Program-made: the position numbers and the translations under genes
Part shown: positions 7,948 through 15,898 of the stretch, one piece after another
Layout of the letters: each line of letters begins with the position of its first letter
Position numbering within the stretch: the stretch's first letter is position 1
Notes under the pieces: model-generated
Told to the model about the DNA's origin: nothing
Seen by the model: the letters and a program-made list of their open reading frames with translations, nothing else
The model's database searches: none
Assembly (NCBI GenBank): GCA_023388335.1
Contig: JAEWGL010000109.1
Span: 1 to 34,334, forward strand
Length of the DNA stretch: 34,334 bases
DNA from: Pseudomonadota bacterium
GTDB lineage: Bacteria > Pseudomonadota > Gammaproteobacteria > Pseudomonadales > Pseudomonadaceae
Direction: 5' to 3'

Positions 7948-8748
7948 TCAGGGTTGTGTCTGGGTGGAAGACGAGCGTGCATTGGTGTCATCGGGGGTGG
8001 CCGGACGCTTGCGCAGATGAGTATGTCCGGTGCTGTCGTGGATCTGGATCGCCTTGCCGGTCTGCCAGCTATCGGCGCCCGGTTGCACCGGGTGCGGCTT
8101 GATGTCGGAACGCGCCTCGCGCCGTTCGGCACTGTCGATGCCCAGGCGCTGGTCGCGCTGGCGAACCATGTCCGGGTCCGCCTGGCCATCGGCGGTGAAG
8201 CCCATCATCAACTGCGGCATGCCCAGCGGCAGGGCCTGGTCCTGGTCGGTATGCCAGGTGTGCCAGGTCTTGCCATAGGTGTTGGCGAGCTTGGCCATCA
8301 AGCGGTTCTCCGCCACCAATGGAATGCCCGGCGCCACCAGTTGCCCGGATTTCACTTCATGGGCATGGCTATGCCACAGGGCCTTTTCCTTGACGGGCAA
8401 GCCGGCGAACAGGCGCTCGCTGATGATGTACTCCACGCCCATCAGACGCGCCTGGGCGGTGTTGCCGTCGTAGATCGCGCACTGGATGACTTCCTCGTTG
8501 AGCACCGCGCAATAGTGGTGGGCCTCCATCTGCACGTCAGGATGACCGTTGTAGAAATGAAACCCATCGAGGTAGGCGTTCAGGGCCTGGATCGGCGGTT
8601 GCGACTGCAGCGCCTCGGCACCGAGTTCCAACGCGCGGGTCTGCGTGGTTTTCGGCGCGCCTGGCAAGGCGGTCGGTGAATGGGTATTCGAGCCCGTACA
8701 GCCGGCTATCGCCAATGCCATGCCTAGCGTGATTGTCTTGCCGCGCAT
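7948..8748 (-). CDS. OBAP-family (DUF1264) lipoprotein
   Basis: A 266-aa protein with a lipoprotein signal ending LAIAGC. The body is a recognisable oil-body-associated-protein (OBAP, DUF1264) domain. Its signatures are HFYNGHP, MEAHHYCAVLNEEVIQCAIYD, LMGVEYIIS, EKALWHSHAHEV and YGKTWHTWHTDQ, then LPLGMPQLMMGFTADGQ. The family is known from plant oil bodies and many bacteria, and the bacterial role is not established. The many conserved His residues suggest metal or ligand binding, which is inference. The ATG at 8748 is preferred over one 11 codons upstream because GAGGAGG sits 5 bases before it and the signal peptide starts there. The C-terminal 50 residues are a hydrophilic tail. Confidence 0.85.
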   Translation of the reverse strand: MRGKTITLGMALAIAGCTGSNTHSPTALPGAPKTTQTRALELGAEALQSQPPIQALNAYLDGFHFYNGHPDVQMEAHHYCAVLNEEVIQCAIYDGNTAQARLMGVEYIISERLFAGLPVKEKALWHSHAHEVKSGQLVAPGIPLVAENRLMAKLANTYGKTWHTWHTDQDQALPLGMPQLMMGFTADGQADPDMVRQRDQRLGIDSAERREARSDIKPHPVQPGADSWQTGKAIQIHDSTGHTHLRKRPATPDDTNARSSSTQTQP

Positions 8749-8915
8749 GTCCGCCTCCTCAGTCATTGATGGGAGCGCCACCGCTCCGGGTTATTCAGGA
8801 GAAACCTGGGGCATGGGAAAGTTTGATCTTTTTGTCCAGCACAGCCGCGGTATCGGCACTCGCCGCGCGGCTAACTAGGGTGGAGCGAACCTGACCGAGC
8901 GGTTTCCATGAAAGA

Positions 8916-9002
8916 CCCTTCGCGGACAAGCCCGCTTTCATAGAACAAACGCTAACTCATTGATTTAGCTGAACCCTGTGGGAGCGGCGGTTCGGCGCCC
9001 CC
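8916..9002. repeat. Degenerate REP-like elements in a 367-bp gene-free gap
   Basis: The gap between the OBAP gene and crtE (8749-9115) holds no gene. At 8916-8941, CCCTTCGCGGACAAGCCCGC resembles the P. putida REP core (TTCGCGG...ACCCGCT). At 8974-9002, CCCTGTGGGAGCGGCGG resembles the same element in reverse orientation. A further degenerate stretch ending GACTACAGGGA lies near 9073-9083. The similarity to REP sequences is from memory. The paired opposite orientation would form a REP doublet (BIME-like). Confidence 0.5.
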
Positions 9003-9115
9003 ACAGAGTATTGCGCCGCGCTTGCAGGCCTTGTTCTCTGCGCGACAGCGCAGCTCAGCGGGCTGGGCGGGCGACTACAGGGACCGAGTCGATCACACCC
9101 TTTGCGCTCCCAGCG

Positions 9116-10027
9116 TTACAGAGGGTTCGCAGGTGCGGCCTTGGCAAAGATGATCCGCAAAAACCGTCCGATCGGTACGTCGCACTCGAATGCTTGGCCC
9201 AACTGCTGCTGGGCCCGCTGCAGATGCCCCTTCAGCCGCTCACGCACCTTGGCCTCGCCACACAGAGCCATGAACGTCGACTTGCCATCATCCTTGCCCT
9301 GGTCCTTGCCACTGCCCGGATCATGATCACACAGGTCGTCATACAGCTGGAACGCTTGCCCCAGCTCCAGTGCGAACGCCTGCAGGGCACCGCGAACCTG
9401 GGGCGTGGCATCGCCGATCAGGCAGGCCATGTCCATGATGGCGCTAAACAGCACACCGGTCTTGAGGGTATTGGTCGCAGCGATTTCATCGGCCGTTCGC
9501 GGCTGCACACCTTCGCGCAGGTCCTGAAATTGGCCTTTTACCAGCCCCTGAGTGCCGATGGCATTGGCCAGTAGGGTCACCAGCTGGGCACGCACCGCCG
9601 CGGGTACCGAGTCGATCGACGCCACCAGGGCAAAGGCGCGGGACAGCAAAGCGATTGCCGCGAGGATGGCGACATCCTCGCCAAACGTCAGATGAGTGGT
9701 TGGCCGCCCACGGCGCAGCCGAGCGTTGTCCATGCAGGGCATGTCATCGAGCACCAGGGAGGCGGCATGCACCATTTCCACCGCGCAGCCCAGCTCCAGT
9801 GCCGGCTGCTCACAAGCCCCCAGTCCCTCGGCAGTGAGCATCAACAGGAGCGGCCGCATGCGCTTGCCCGGGGCCAACGCACTTTCGCGCATGGCCGTCA
9901 GTACCAGATCCCGTTCGCTGCTGGCGGGCGGCAGCAAGACGTCCAACCTGTGTTCCAGCGCCACCCGCAGCCGCGCGAGGTGTTCGGTGAAGCTGAAGTC
10001 TATGGTTACTGTTGAGTGTGCTGTCAT
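9116..10027 (-). CDS. crtE: Geranylgeranyl diphosphate synthase, CrtE type
   Basis: A 303-aa trans-prenyltransferase that would condense isopentenyl diphosphate with allylic diphosphates to C20 (or C15) product. Visible motifs are GKRMRP (54-59), the first Asp-rich motif LVLDDMPCMD (D94, D95, D100, the DDx4D bacterial form), RRGRPTTH, KTG (189-191) and the second Asp-rich motif DDLCD (230-234). The wording DDMPCMDNARLRRGRPT is closest to carotenoid-cluster CrtE proteins rather than to housekeeping IspA, but chain length cannot be proven from this. It is divergent from a type II isopentenyl-diphosphate isomerase, as expected for a terpenoid supply module. No phytoene synthase, desaturase or terpene cyclase is present. 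The start has GAGGGG upstream. Confidence 0.85.
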   Translation of the reverse strand: MTAHSTVTIDFSFTEHLARLRVALEHRLDVLLPPASSERDLVLTAMRESALAPGKRMRPLLLMLTAEGLGACEQPALELGCAVEMVHAASLVLDDMPCMDNARLRRGRPTTHLTFGEDVAILAAIALLSRAFALVASIDSVPAAVRAQLVTLLANAIGTQGLVKGQFQDLREGVQPRTADEIAATNTLKTGVLFSAIMDMACLIGDATPQVRGALQAFALELGQAFQLYDDLCDHDPGSGKDQGKDDGKSTFMALCGEAKVRERLKGHLQRAQQQLGQAFECDVPIGRFLRIIFAKAAPANPL

Positions 10028-10197
10028 CGTCCCCTCAGGTCTGATCGGGCTGCAGAGTCCCTAATGCTCATTGGCCACTATTGTTTCAGGTATAGCGGAC
10101 CTTGAGCCTTCACGTCGGCCAATGGGCCAAGGAACGACTAATTCGCGGCGTTGCCTGATGAACCAAGTCCGTATCCCCCAATGCAGCCTCTTCAGGT

Positions 10198-10258
10198 TGT
10201 ACAATTTTTATTGCTGCAAACACCACGTGCAGCGCCCTATGATTTCTCGACATTGGAG
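10198..10258 (+). promoter_or_regulatory. Putative idi promoter with GCTGCA-N9-TGCAGC dyad
   Basis: TATGAT at 10238-10243 is a good -10 candidate about 20 bases before the idi start, and GGAG (10255-10258) is the ribosome binding site. Just upstream a perfect 6-bp dyad, GCTGCA (10213-10218) with TGCAGC (10228-10233), overlaps where a -35 box would be. No good -35 is seen, so an activator or repressor acting at the dyad is plausible. The prediction is by eye only. Confidence 0.4.
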
Positions 10259-10263
10259 CCGGC

Positions 10264-11319
10264 ATGAAGCAAAGCGACCTGAGTCGACGCAAGGACGATC
10301 ACCTGGATATCGTCCTAGATCCGCGCAAAGCCATCAGCCAGGTCAACCCTGGTTGGGCGGCGCTGCACTTCGAACACTGCGCCTTGCCTGAGCTGGACCT
10401 GGACGCTATCGATCTGCGCAGCAGCTTGCTGGGTATCCCGCTGCGCGCACCGCTGCTGATCAGCTCCATGACCGGCGGTGCCGAGCGCGCCGAGACGATC
10501 AACCACCACCTGGCCGAAGCCGCCCAGGCGCTGGGCATCGCCATGGGCGTAGGCTCCCAGCGTGTCAGCCTGCAGACCGGCCATGTTCAGGGCCTGACCC
10601 GTGGCCTGCGGCGCACGGCACCGGACATCCCGCTGCTGGCCAACCTCGGCGCTGCCCAGCTGCGCGAAGCCGATGGCCTGGATCTGGCACGCCGGGCGGT
10701 CGACGCTCTGGAGGCCAACGGCTTGATCATCCACCTCAACCCCCTGCAGGAAGCCGTGCAAGCCGAAGGCGACCGCAATTGGCAGGGCATCCTCGAACGC
10801 ATCGCCAGGCTCACCGCCCTGCTCCCGGTGCCGGTGATCGCCAAGGAAGTGGGTGCCGGGTTGTCGGTATCGGTGGCCAGGGCGCTGATTGACGCCGGAG
10901 TCCAGGTGATCGACGTGGCAGGTGCCGGCGGGACCAGCTGGGCTGCCGTGGAAGGCGAGCGCTCCACAAGCGAGGCCGACCGGACGGTGGCCATGGCTTT
11001 TGCCGGCTGGGGCATTCCCACCGCCACCGCCGTGCAGGCGGTTCGCCATGCGCTGCCAGGGGTCGCCTTGATCGCCTCGGGAGGTATCCGCGACGGGGTC
11101 GATGCGGCCAAGGCGATCCGCCTGGGCGCCGACCTGGTCGGCCAGGCGGCCGGTGTACTGGAGGTCGCGACAGTGTCCACCGAGGCGGTGGTCGAGCATT
11201 TCCAGATATTGCTGCGCCAGCTGCGCATCGCCTGCTTCTGTACTGGCTCGCGCGACTTGGCGGCGCTGCGCCAGGCGCGGCTGCTGCCGCCGGCCCAGTC
11301 GAAACCTGCGCCAGCATGA
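10264..11319 (+). CDS. fni: Type II isopentenyl-diphosphate delta-isomerase (FMN)
   Basis: A 351-aa FMN- and NADPH-dependent enzyme interconverting isopentenyl and dimethylallyl diphosphate. Family signatures run in order: RRKDDHL (8-14), SSMTGG (67-72), MGVGSQR (94-100), IHLNPLQE (156-163, with the Asn, Gln and Glu of the active site), KEVGAG, DVAGAGGTSW and the phosphate-binding SGGIRDG. Length is normal for Idi-2. Pseudomonads make both C5 units by the MEP pathway and do not need this enzyme, so its presence next to crtE marks a terpenoid cluster. Its stop overlaps by 4 bases (ATGA) the ATG of a broken CrtX-like gene. The start has GGAG 5 bases upstream. Confidence 0.93.
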   Translation: MKQSDLSRRKDDHLDIVLDPRKAISQVNPGWAALHFEHCALPELDLDAIDLRSSLLGIPLRAPLLISSMTGGAERAETINHHLAEAAQALGIAMGVGSQRVSLQTGHVQGLTRGLRRTAPDIPLLANLGAAQLREADGLDLARRAVDALEANGLIIHLNPLQEAVQAEGDRNWQGILERIARLTALLPVPVIAKEVGAGLSVSVARALIDAGVQVIDVAGAGGTSWAAVEGERSTSEADRTVAMAFAGWGIPTATAVQAVRHALPGVALIASGGIRDGVDAAKAIRLGADLVGQAAGVLEVATVSTEAVVEHFQILLRQLRIACFCTGSRDLAALRQARLLPPAQSKPAPA

Positions 11320-11421
11320 GCCACTTCGAGGTCATCGCCTTCGTGCTACAGCCATTTCCAGGCCTTGCAGGCACTGGCGTTCAAGCTGCTGCAGCGCGGC
11401 CACCGCGAACAACCTGCCTGA
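11316..11421 (+). pseudogene. crtX: N-terminal remnant of zeaxanthin glucosyltransferase CrtX
   Basis: The ATG overlaps the idi stop (ATGA). Frame one reads MSHFEVIAFV. After a break of two missing bases around 11345 the next frame reads YSHFQALQALAFKLLQ then RGHR, followed by EQPA and a stop at 11419-11421. Together these match the start of CrtX (family wording recalled: MSHFAVIAPP-FYSHVRALQ, then LAQELVARGHR). The remnant is 106 bp against about 1300 bp for an intact gene. The rest is lost, and the next gene begins on the opposite strand 11 bp later. The gene order crtE, idi, crtX is that of Pantoea carotenoid clusters. The comparison sequence is from memory, but the two-frame match at the expected position makes chance unlikely. 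Confidence 0.75.
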
Positions 11422-11432
11422 CATCGAGTGTC

Positions 11433-12173
11433 CTAGAGTAGAAGATTGCCTCCCAGCAGGCTGAGTACCTTGATTGCGGCAAGGTGCAGCGGGTAAAACC
11501 CGTAGCCCCAACGCCCCACGGGCCAGACCTGCGGCAGTGCCCGCAGGCGCAGGATGCCAATGCCCAGCGGCACCGACGCAGCGGCCGTGGCCAGGACCAA
11601 CAGGGTAAAGGGTGCCAGGACATGGTCCAGCAACCAGCTATTGGTCAGGTTAGCTGCCAGGGCCAATACGCCGGGCAGCAACCAGAAGGCGCGCCCCCTT
11701 GCCATCGCCAGAACGAAGGCGGCTGGCAACAAGACCCCTGCCAGCCCGTACATCAACACATCGCTCGTCACCGTCGAGACGAGCGCTGCGACCAAGGCCG
11801 CTGCACCGCTCAGGGCGTTACGATGGTGCACGCCCCAGGCCACTATCAGGCCCAGCGCCAGGGTCGGGACGACGTTGAGGGTCAGCGAGCCATTGTCCAG
11901 CCACCGGTAAGGCACCTCGGAAAGCACCGCGAACAGCAACAACCACTCCAGATAACGCAGGTTGCCCCGGGTGAAGAGTATTCCCGGCCGGCTGCGTGCG
12001 ATATTCGCCGCCATCGCCAGGCAGAACCATGGGAAGGCCAGGCGCCCGATCACGAACAGCCCGTTGGCCTGGGGCCACAGGTAGCGCAGGTGGTCGGCGA
12101 CCATGCTGATGATCGCCAGCCATTTGAGCAGGTCAAGCCCCGCCGACCGGGTGGCCATGGCCACTGTACTCAC
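11433..12173 (-). CDS. TraX-family membrane protein
   Basis: A 246-aa polytopic membrane protein with about eight hydrophobic segments. The start LDLLKWLAIISMVADHLRYL and the segment IGRLAFPWFCLAMA are hallmarks of the TraX family. Its F-plasmid member N-acetylates pilin; chromosomal members have no known substrate and resemble membrane acyltransferases. Translation most likely starts at GTG 12173, which overlaps the stop of the upstream YdjM-like gene by 4 bases (GTGA), an arrangement typical of coupling. There is no conjugation gene nearby, so a role in pilin acetylation should not be assumed. It converges on the crtX remnant. Confidence 0.8.
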   Translation of the reverse strand: MSTVAMATRSAGLDLLKWLAIISMVADHLRYLWPQANGLFVIGRLAFPWFCLAMAANIARSRPGILFTRGNLRYLEWLLLFAVLSEVPYRWLDNGSLTLNVVPTLALGLIVAWGVHHRNALSGAAALVAALVSTVTSDVLMYGLAGVLLPAAFVLAMARGRAFWLLPGVLALAANLTNSWLLDHVLAPFTLLVLATAAASVPLGIGILRLRALPQVWPVGRWGYGFYPLHLAAIKVLSLLGGNLLL

Positions 12174-13270
12174 CTGGCGGAGGCTTCGGCGCCGGGTGAC
12201 GCGCTTGCCTCCAGATAGTCCCGCGTCCAGCGCGCCAGGGGCAAGGGTGGCTGCTGGTCGATGATGCGCCGCCAGATCAGCGCCAGGTCATGGGCATTGA
12301 ACATCGACCCTGCTCCCGCGCCGAGCCACAACGACGGCTTGCCAGGGGTCCATCGGCCTTGTCCGTCACGGGTGGCCATGCTGAAGCGGAAGGTGTAGTT
12401 GCCAGGGATGCCCATGCGCAGGTCGGTCACCACCAGGGCGTCACCGACCATGTCGTAGCGTAGCCAGTCGCCAGTGAACCAGCGCAGCCGTTCGTGCAGC
12501 GGCACACCATCGAGGATTCGGCGGGCCTCGAGGTGCAGGGGCTGGCGCTGCCATTCGGGCGGGTCGCGGTCGAACCAGCTGCTCACGCCCTCGTAATAGT
12601 CGCCGTCCGGGGTCTTGGCGAGCACCCGCCAGATCAGGCTGTTGAAGGCGATCGGCACGGCACGTACTTCGGTTACGGCGATGCCCTGCTGGTCCAGGGC
12701 CGTGTGGAAGCGTTGCTCGGCGGCGAGCCGGCCGGTCAGGCCAAAGCCCAGGTAGGCGGTACTCAACGCCAGTGCCGCGAACAGCAGGGTCACACTGCGC
12801 GCGGCCATGCCCTTGATCGCGGCGTAGAGCACGGCAACGAGCAACGGCACGGTATACAGCGGGTCGATGATGAATACCGCCGCCCAACTCTCAGGGATCG
12901 AAGGGATTGGCCAGAACAGCTGGGTACCGTACACGGTAAAGGCGTCCAGCAGCGGATGGGTGATCAACACCAGCCAGAACGCCAGGAACAGCCGAGGCCC
13001 GCTGTAACCCTTGTCGGGCCAGCGCTTGCGCGCCACTGTTGCGACCAGCCAGGCCAGCAGCAACGCAATGCCCGTCAGCACGAACAGCGAATGGGAGAAG
13101 CCGCGGTGGTAGGTCATCTGCGAGACCGGATCGGCGTAGCTGATCACCACGTCCAGGTCTGGCAGCGTACCCAGTGCCGCGCCGTACAACAGCGAACGCC
13201 GGCCCTGTACCCGTCCCAACACCGCGCCCTGCAGGGTGGCGCCCAATACTGCCTGCGTCAATGAATCCAA
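12170..13270 (-). CDS. YdjM-like membrane-bound metal-dependent hydrolase (DUF457)
   Basis: A 366-aa inner-membrane protein. The N-terminal signatures are MDSLTQAVLGA, ALGTLPDLDV, YHRGFSHSLF (about 54-63) and THPLLDAFTVYGTQ (about 104-117). Their His and Asp residues form the presumed metal site of the YdjM/DUF457 family. Five or so membrane spans occur before residue 180, followed by a soluble C-terminal domain. It uses a TTG start (TTGGATTCATTG on the minus strand at 13270). The conserved family N-terminus begins exactly there, and GGGGAA precedes it. The next gene (TraX-like) overlaps its stop. The substrate is unknown. E. coli YdjM is in the SOS regulon, but no LexA box is apparent here. 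Confidence 0.8.
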   Translation of the reverse strand: MDSLTQAVLGATLQGAVLGRVQGRRSLLYGAALGTLPDLDVVISYADPVSQMTYHRGFSHSLFVLTGIALLLAWLVATVARKRWPDKGYSGPRLFLAFWLVLITHPLLDAFTVYGTQLFWPIPSIPESWAAVFIIDPLYTVPLLVAVLYAAIKGMAARSVTLLFAALALSTAYLGFGLTGRLAAEQRFHTALDQQGIAVTEVRAVPIAFNSLIWRVLAKTPDGDYYEGVSSWFDRDPPEWQRQPLHLEARRILDGVPLHERLRWFTGDWLRYDMVGDALVVTDLRMGIPGNYTFRFSMATRDGQGRWTPGKPSLWLGAGAGSMFNAHDLALIWRRIIDQQPPLPLARWTRDYLEASASPGAEASAR

Positions 13271-13341
13271 AGTGCGTTCCCCGTGCGCTGCTGTCTGGGA
13301 AAGCTACCACAGGTATTCTGCACATGCTGGCGAGATCGGCC

Positions 13342-13374
13342 CCCTCACCCCAGCCCTCTCCCAGGGGGAGAGGG
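13342..13374. repeat. CCCTCTCCC/GGGAGAGGG hairpin repeat
   Basis: A perfect 9-bp stem (13354-13362 with 13366-13374) with a 3-base loop, preceded by CCCTCACCCCAG. The same 23-base left end, with one change, recurs at 22817, so this is one copy of a dispersed repeat. It lies downstream of catA on the minus strand and upstream of the YdjM-like gene, so it could also act as a terminator for the ben-cat cluster. Confidence 0.7.
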
Positions 13375-13426
13375 AGCGGATCGCGTTGCAGCTAGCTGTA
13401 CACGATCGGCGCAATCCCGCGATCCG

Positions 13427-14359
13427 TCACCTCTTTCGCTGCTGCAACGCCCGCGGACGGCTGCTGCGCTGCTGCGCGTGGGCATCCAGCGCGGCCTGTA
13501 ACTGGAAGTCGAACCGCAGCTCGGCATACCGCCCTACCACACCCCGCGCGCCATCCTCGCGGAACACCACCTCGCCGACCAACCCGTCACGGGTGGCATA
13601 GGCGAAGTCGTCCCACAGGTACTGGTCGCCGGAGAGGTTGATCTGCGTGGTCAGGTGGCGATGTCCTGGTGCGCTGATGAAGAAGTGCACATGGGCCGGT
13701 CGCTGGCCATGCCGGCCCAGCTGGTCCAGGCATTCCTGGGTCGGTCCCTGCGGGTCGCAGCCATAGCCGGACGGCACGATGGTGCGGGCGCGATAACGGC
13801 CCTGGGCGTCGGTGACGATGCGCCGGCGCAGGTTGTACTCGGACTGGCTTGGGTCGAAGAACGAATAGGTACCCTTGGTATTGGCATGCCACAGATCGAC
13901 GGTGGCGCCGGCCAGCGGCTGACCTTGGGGGTCGAGCACCTGGCCTTGGAGGAACATCAGGGTGGCGAGGCCTTCCTCGCTGCCATCGTCCATGCGCACT
14001 TCCCCCTCTGCCAGCGGCGCGCCGGCCACGTACAGCGGGCCTTCGATGGTGCGCGGCGTGCCGCCGCTCAGGCCGGCTTCGGCGTCCTTGGCATCCTGCA
14101 GCAGGTCGAGGAAGTGCTCGATGCCCAGCCCCGCCACCAGCAGCCCGGCTTCACCGCGGCCGCCCAGGCGGTTCAGGTAATCCACCGCATGCCAGAACTC
14201 ATCTTCACTGATCTCCAGGTCCTCGATCAGCCGGGCGGTGTCCTGCAGCACGCGCAGGACGATGCGCTTGAGGCGTGGGTTGCCGTCGTCGTTGCCGACA
14301 CCCGCGGCTTCTTCGAAGAACGTCTGCAGCTCGGCGGTGTGGGAAATCTTCACGGTCAT
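13427..14359 (-). CDS. catA: Catechol 1,2-dioxygenase
   Basis: A 310-aa intradiol dioxygenase that opens catechol to cis,cis-muconate with a non-haem Fe(III). The four iron ligands are all visible: Y165 (KGTYSFF), Y199 (PSGYG), H223 and H225 (RPAHVHFF). TIEGPLYV (104-111) is another family signature. The N-terminal helical domain (about 1-105) is the dimerisation and lipid-binding zipper of catechol dioxygenases. It is the last gene of the benABCD-catBCA series, 44 bp after catC. The C-terminal tail (QQRSSRPRALQQRKR) is unusually basic. GAGG lies upstream of the ATG. Confidence 0.96.
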   Translation of the reverse strand: MTVKISHTAELQTFFEEAAGVGNDDGNPRLKRIVLRVLQDTARLIEDLEISEDEFWHAVDYLNRLGGRGEAGLLVAGLGIEHFLDLLQDAKDAEAGLSGGTPRTIEGPLYVAGAPLAEGEVRMDDGSEEGLATLMFLQGQVLDPQGQPLAGATVDLWHANTKGTYSFFDPSQSEYNLRRRIVTDAQGRYRARTIVPSGYGCDPQGPTQECLDQLGRHGQRPAHVHFFISAPGHRHLTTQINLSGDQYLWDDFAYATRDGLVGEVVFREDGARGVVGRYAELRFDFQLQAALDAHAQQRSSRPRALQQRKR

Positions 14360-14403
14360 GGTGCGTACCTCATATTGTTCTTGTGCAAGAAATGGCTCAG
14401 CGC

Positions 14404-14694
14404 TCAGCGATCATCGTCGTGGACCGACGAGGGATGCCGGCAGAGCCCGTCGACCTCGATGTCCATGTAGGGAAACAGCGGCAGTTGCATCAGGGTATCG
14501 TGCAGCGCCTCGACGCTGGCCACGTCGAACACGCTGTAGTTGGCGTAGTGCCCGGCGATGCGCCACAGGTGGCGCCAGGTACCCTGGCGCTGCAGGCGCT
14601 GGGCCAGTTCCTTCTCGTCCGCCTTCAGGCGCGCCGCCTGGGCCGGGTCCATGGCGACGGGCAGCTTCACGGTCATCTTCACGTGGAACAGCAT
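14404..14694 (-). CDS. catC: Muconolactone delta-isomerase
   Basis: A 96-aa protein, exactly the family length. It converts muconolactone to beta-ketoadipate enol-lactone and normally forms a decamer. The start MLFHVKMTVKLP, the segment WRIAGHYANYSVFDV and the end LPLFPYMDIEVDGLCRHPSS are characteristic. It lies 29 bp after catB and 44 bp before catA on the same strand. A strong GAAGGAG precedes the ATG. Confidence 0.96.
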   Translation of the reverse strand: MLFHVKMTVKLPVAMDPAQAARLKADEKELAQRLQRQGTWRHLWRIAGHYANYSVFDVASVEALHDTLMQLPLFPYMDIEVDGLCRHPSSVHDDDR

Positions 14695-14723
14695 GGTGCT
14701 TCTCCTTCAACGGGCTATCGGGT

Positions 14724-15845
14724 TCAGCGCCGGGCAAAGCGGGCCAGGCGAGCTTCGTCCAGAGTCAGGCCGAGGCCTGGGGTACGCGGGACATGGAGCT
14801 GGAAATCGCGGTACACCGGCGCCTCGGTGACGATGTCCTCGGTCAGCAGCAGAGGACCGAACAACTCGGTGCCCCAGGTCAGCTGCTTGAGGGTCAGGAA
14901 CGCATGGGCCGAAGCCAGGGTACCGACCGAGCCTTCGAGCATGGTCCCGCCGTACAAGGCGATGCCGGCCGCCTCGGCGATCTGCGCGGTGCGCAACACC
15001 GCGCGCGGGCCGCCATTCTTGGCGATCTTCAGGGCAAACACGCTGGCGGCGCCGTCGGCGGCGAGGCTGAGGGCGTCTTCCACACTCTCGATCGACTCAT
15101 CGGCCATGATCGGCGCCGGGCTGCGCTGGTTCAGGCGCACCTGGCCGCCGCGATTGCTGCGCGAGATCGGCTGTTCGATCAGGTCGATGCCGTTGTCGCC
15201 CAGCACCTGGCAACCCCGAATGGCCTGGGACTCGTCCCAATACTGGTTGACGTCGACGCGAATGCTAGCCTGCTCACCCAAGGCGTTCTTGATCGCCACC
15301 ACGTGGCGCAGGTCCTGTACCAGGGAATTGGCACCGATCTTCAGCTTGAAGATCCGGTGGCGCCGCGCCTCGAGCATCTGCTCGGCCTCGGCAATGTCGC
15401 GGGCGGTGTCACCGCTGGCCAAGGTCCAGGCCACTTCCAGGCTGTCACGCACGCGCCCGCCCAACAGCTCGCTGACCGGCAGGCCGAGGCGCTTGCCCTG
15501 GGCGTCGAGCAGCGCGCTTTCGATGCCGGATTTGGCGAAGGTGTTGCCCTTGGCAACCTTGTCCAGTGCTTGCATGGCGGCATTGATGTTGCCGGCGTCC
15601 AGGCCGATCAGCGCCGGCGCCAGGTGCGCGTCGATGTTGGCCTTGATGCTTTCCGGGCTTTCGTAGCCATAGGCCAGGCCACCGATGGTGGTGGACTCGC
15701 CGATCCCTTCGACGCCGTCGCTGCACTTGAGGCGCAGAATGACCAGGGTCTGCTGCTGCATCGTATGCATCGCCAGCTTGTGCGGACGAATCGTGGGCAG
15801 GTCGACGATGACGGCGTCGAGCCGTTCGATCACTGCGCTTGTCAT
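14724..15845 (-). CDS. catB: Muconate cycloisomerase
   Basis: A 373-aa enolase-superfamily enzyme converting cis,cis-muconate to muconolactone. The catalytic lysines K167 and K169 (FKLKIG) and K273 (ALKIAKNGG), and the Mn ligands D198 (RVDVN), E224 (LIEQP) and D249 (MADES), sit at the positions known for P. putida MLE I. In pseudomonads catB is usually preceded by a divergent catR. Here benD ends only 53 bp upstream and no catR is present, so expression probably depends on the ben promoter or on a CatR encoded elsewhere. Confidence 0.96.
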   Translation of the reverse strand: MTSAVIERLDAVIVDLPTIRPHKLAMHTMQQQTLVILRLKCSDGVEGIGESTTIGGLAYGYESPESIKANIDAHLAPALIGLDAGNINAAMQALDKVAKGNTFAKSGIESALLDAQGKRLGLPVSELLGGRVRDSLEVAWTLASGDTARDIAEAEQMLEARRHRIFKLKIGANSLVQDLRHVVAIKNALGEQASIRVDVNQYWDESQAIRGCQVLGDNGIDLIEQPISRSNRGGQVRLNQRSPAPIMADESIESVEDALSLAADGAASVFALKIAKNGGPRAVLRTAQIAEAAGIALYGGTMLEGSVGTLASAHAFLTLKQLTWGTELFGPLLLTEDIVTEAPVYRDFQLHVPRTPGLGLTLDEARLARFARR

Positions 15846-15898
15846 GTAGAGCTCTCCAGCTGAATTGAGATGTCGAGAACGCGGTGCCGACCGAGCGT

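Noticed and set aside
10198..10203. TGTACA as a light-responsive LitR half-site before idi
   Set aside because: The second TGTAYA element at the required 12-base distance is missing on either side, so it is not counted as a site.
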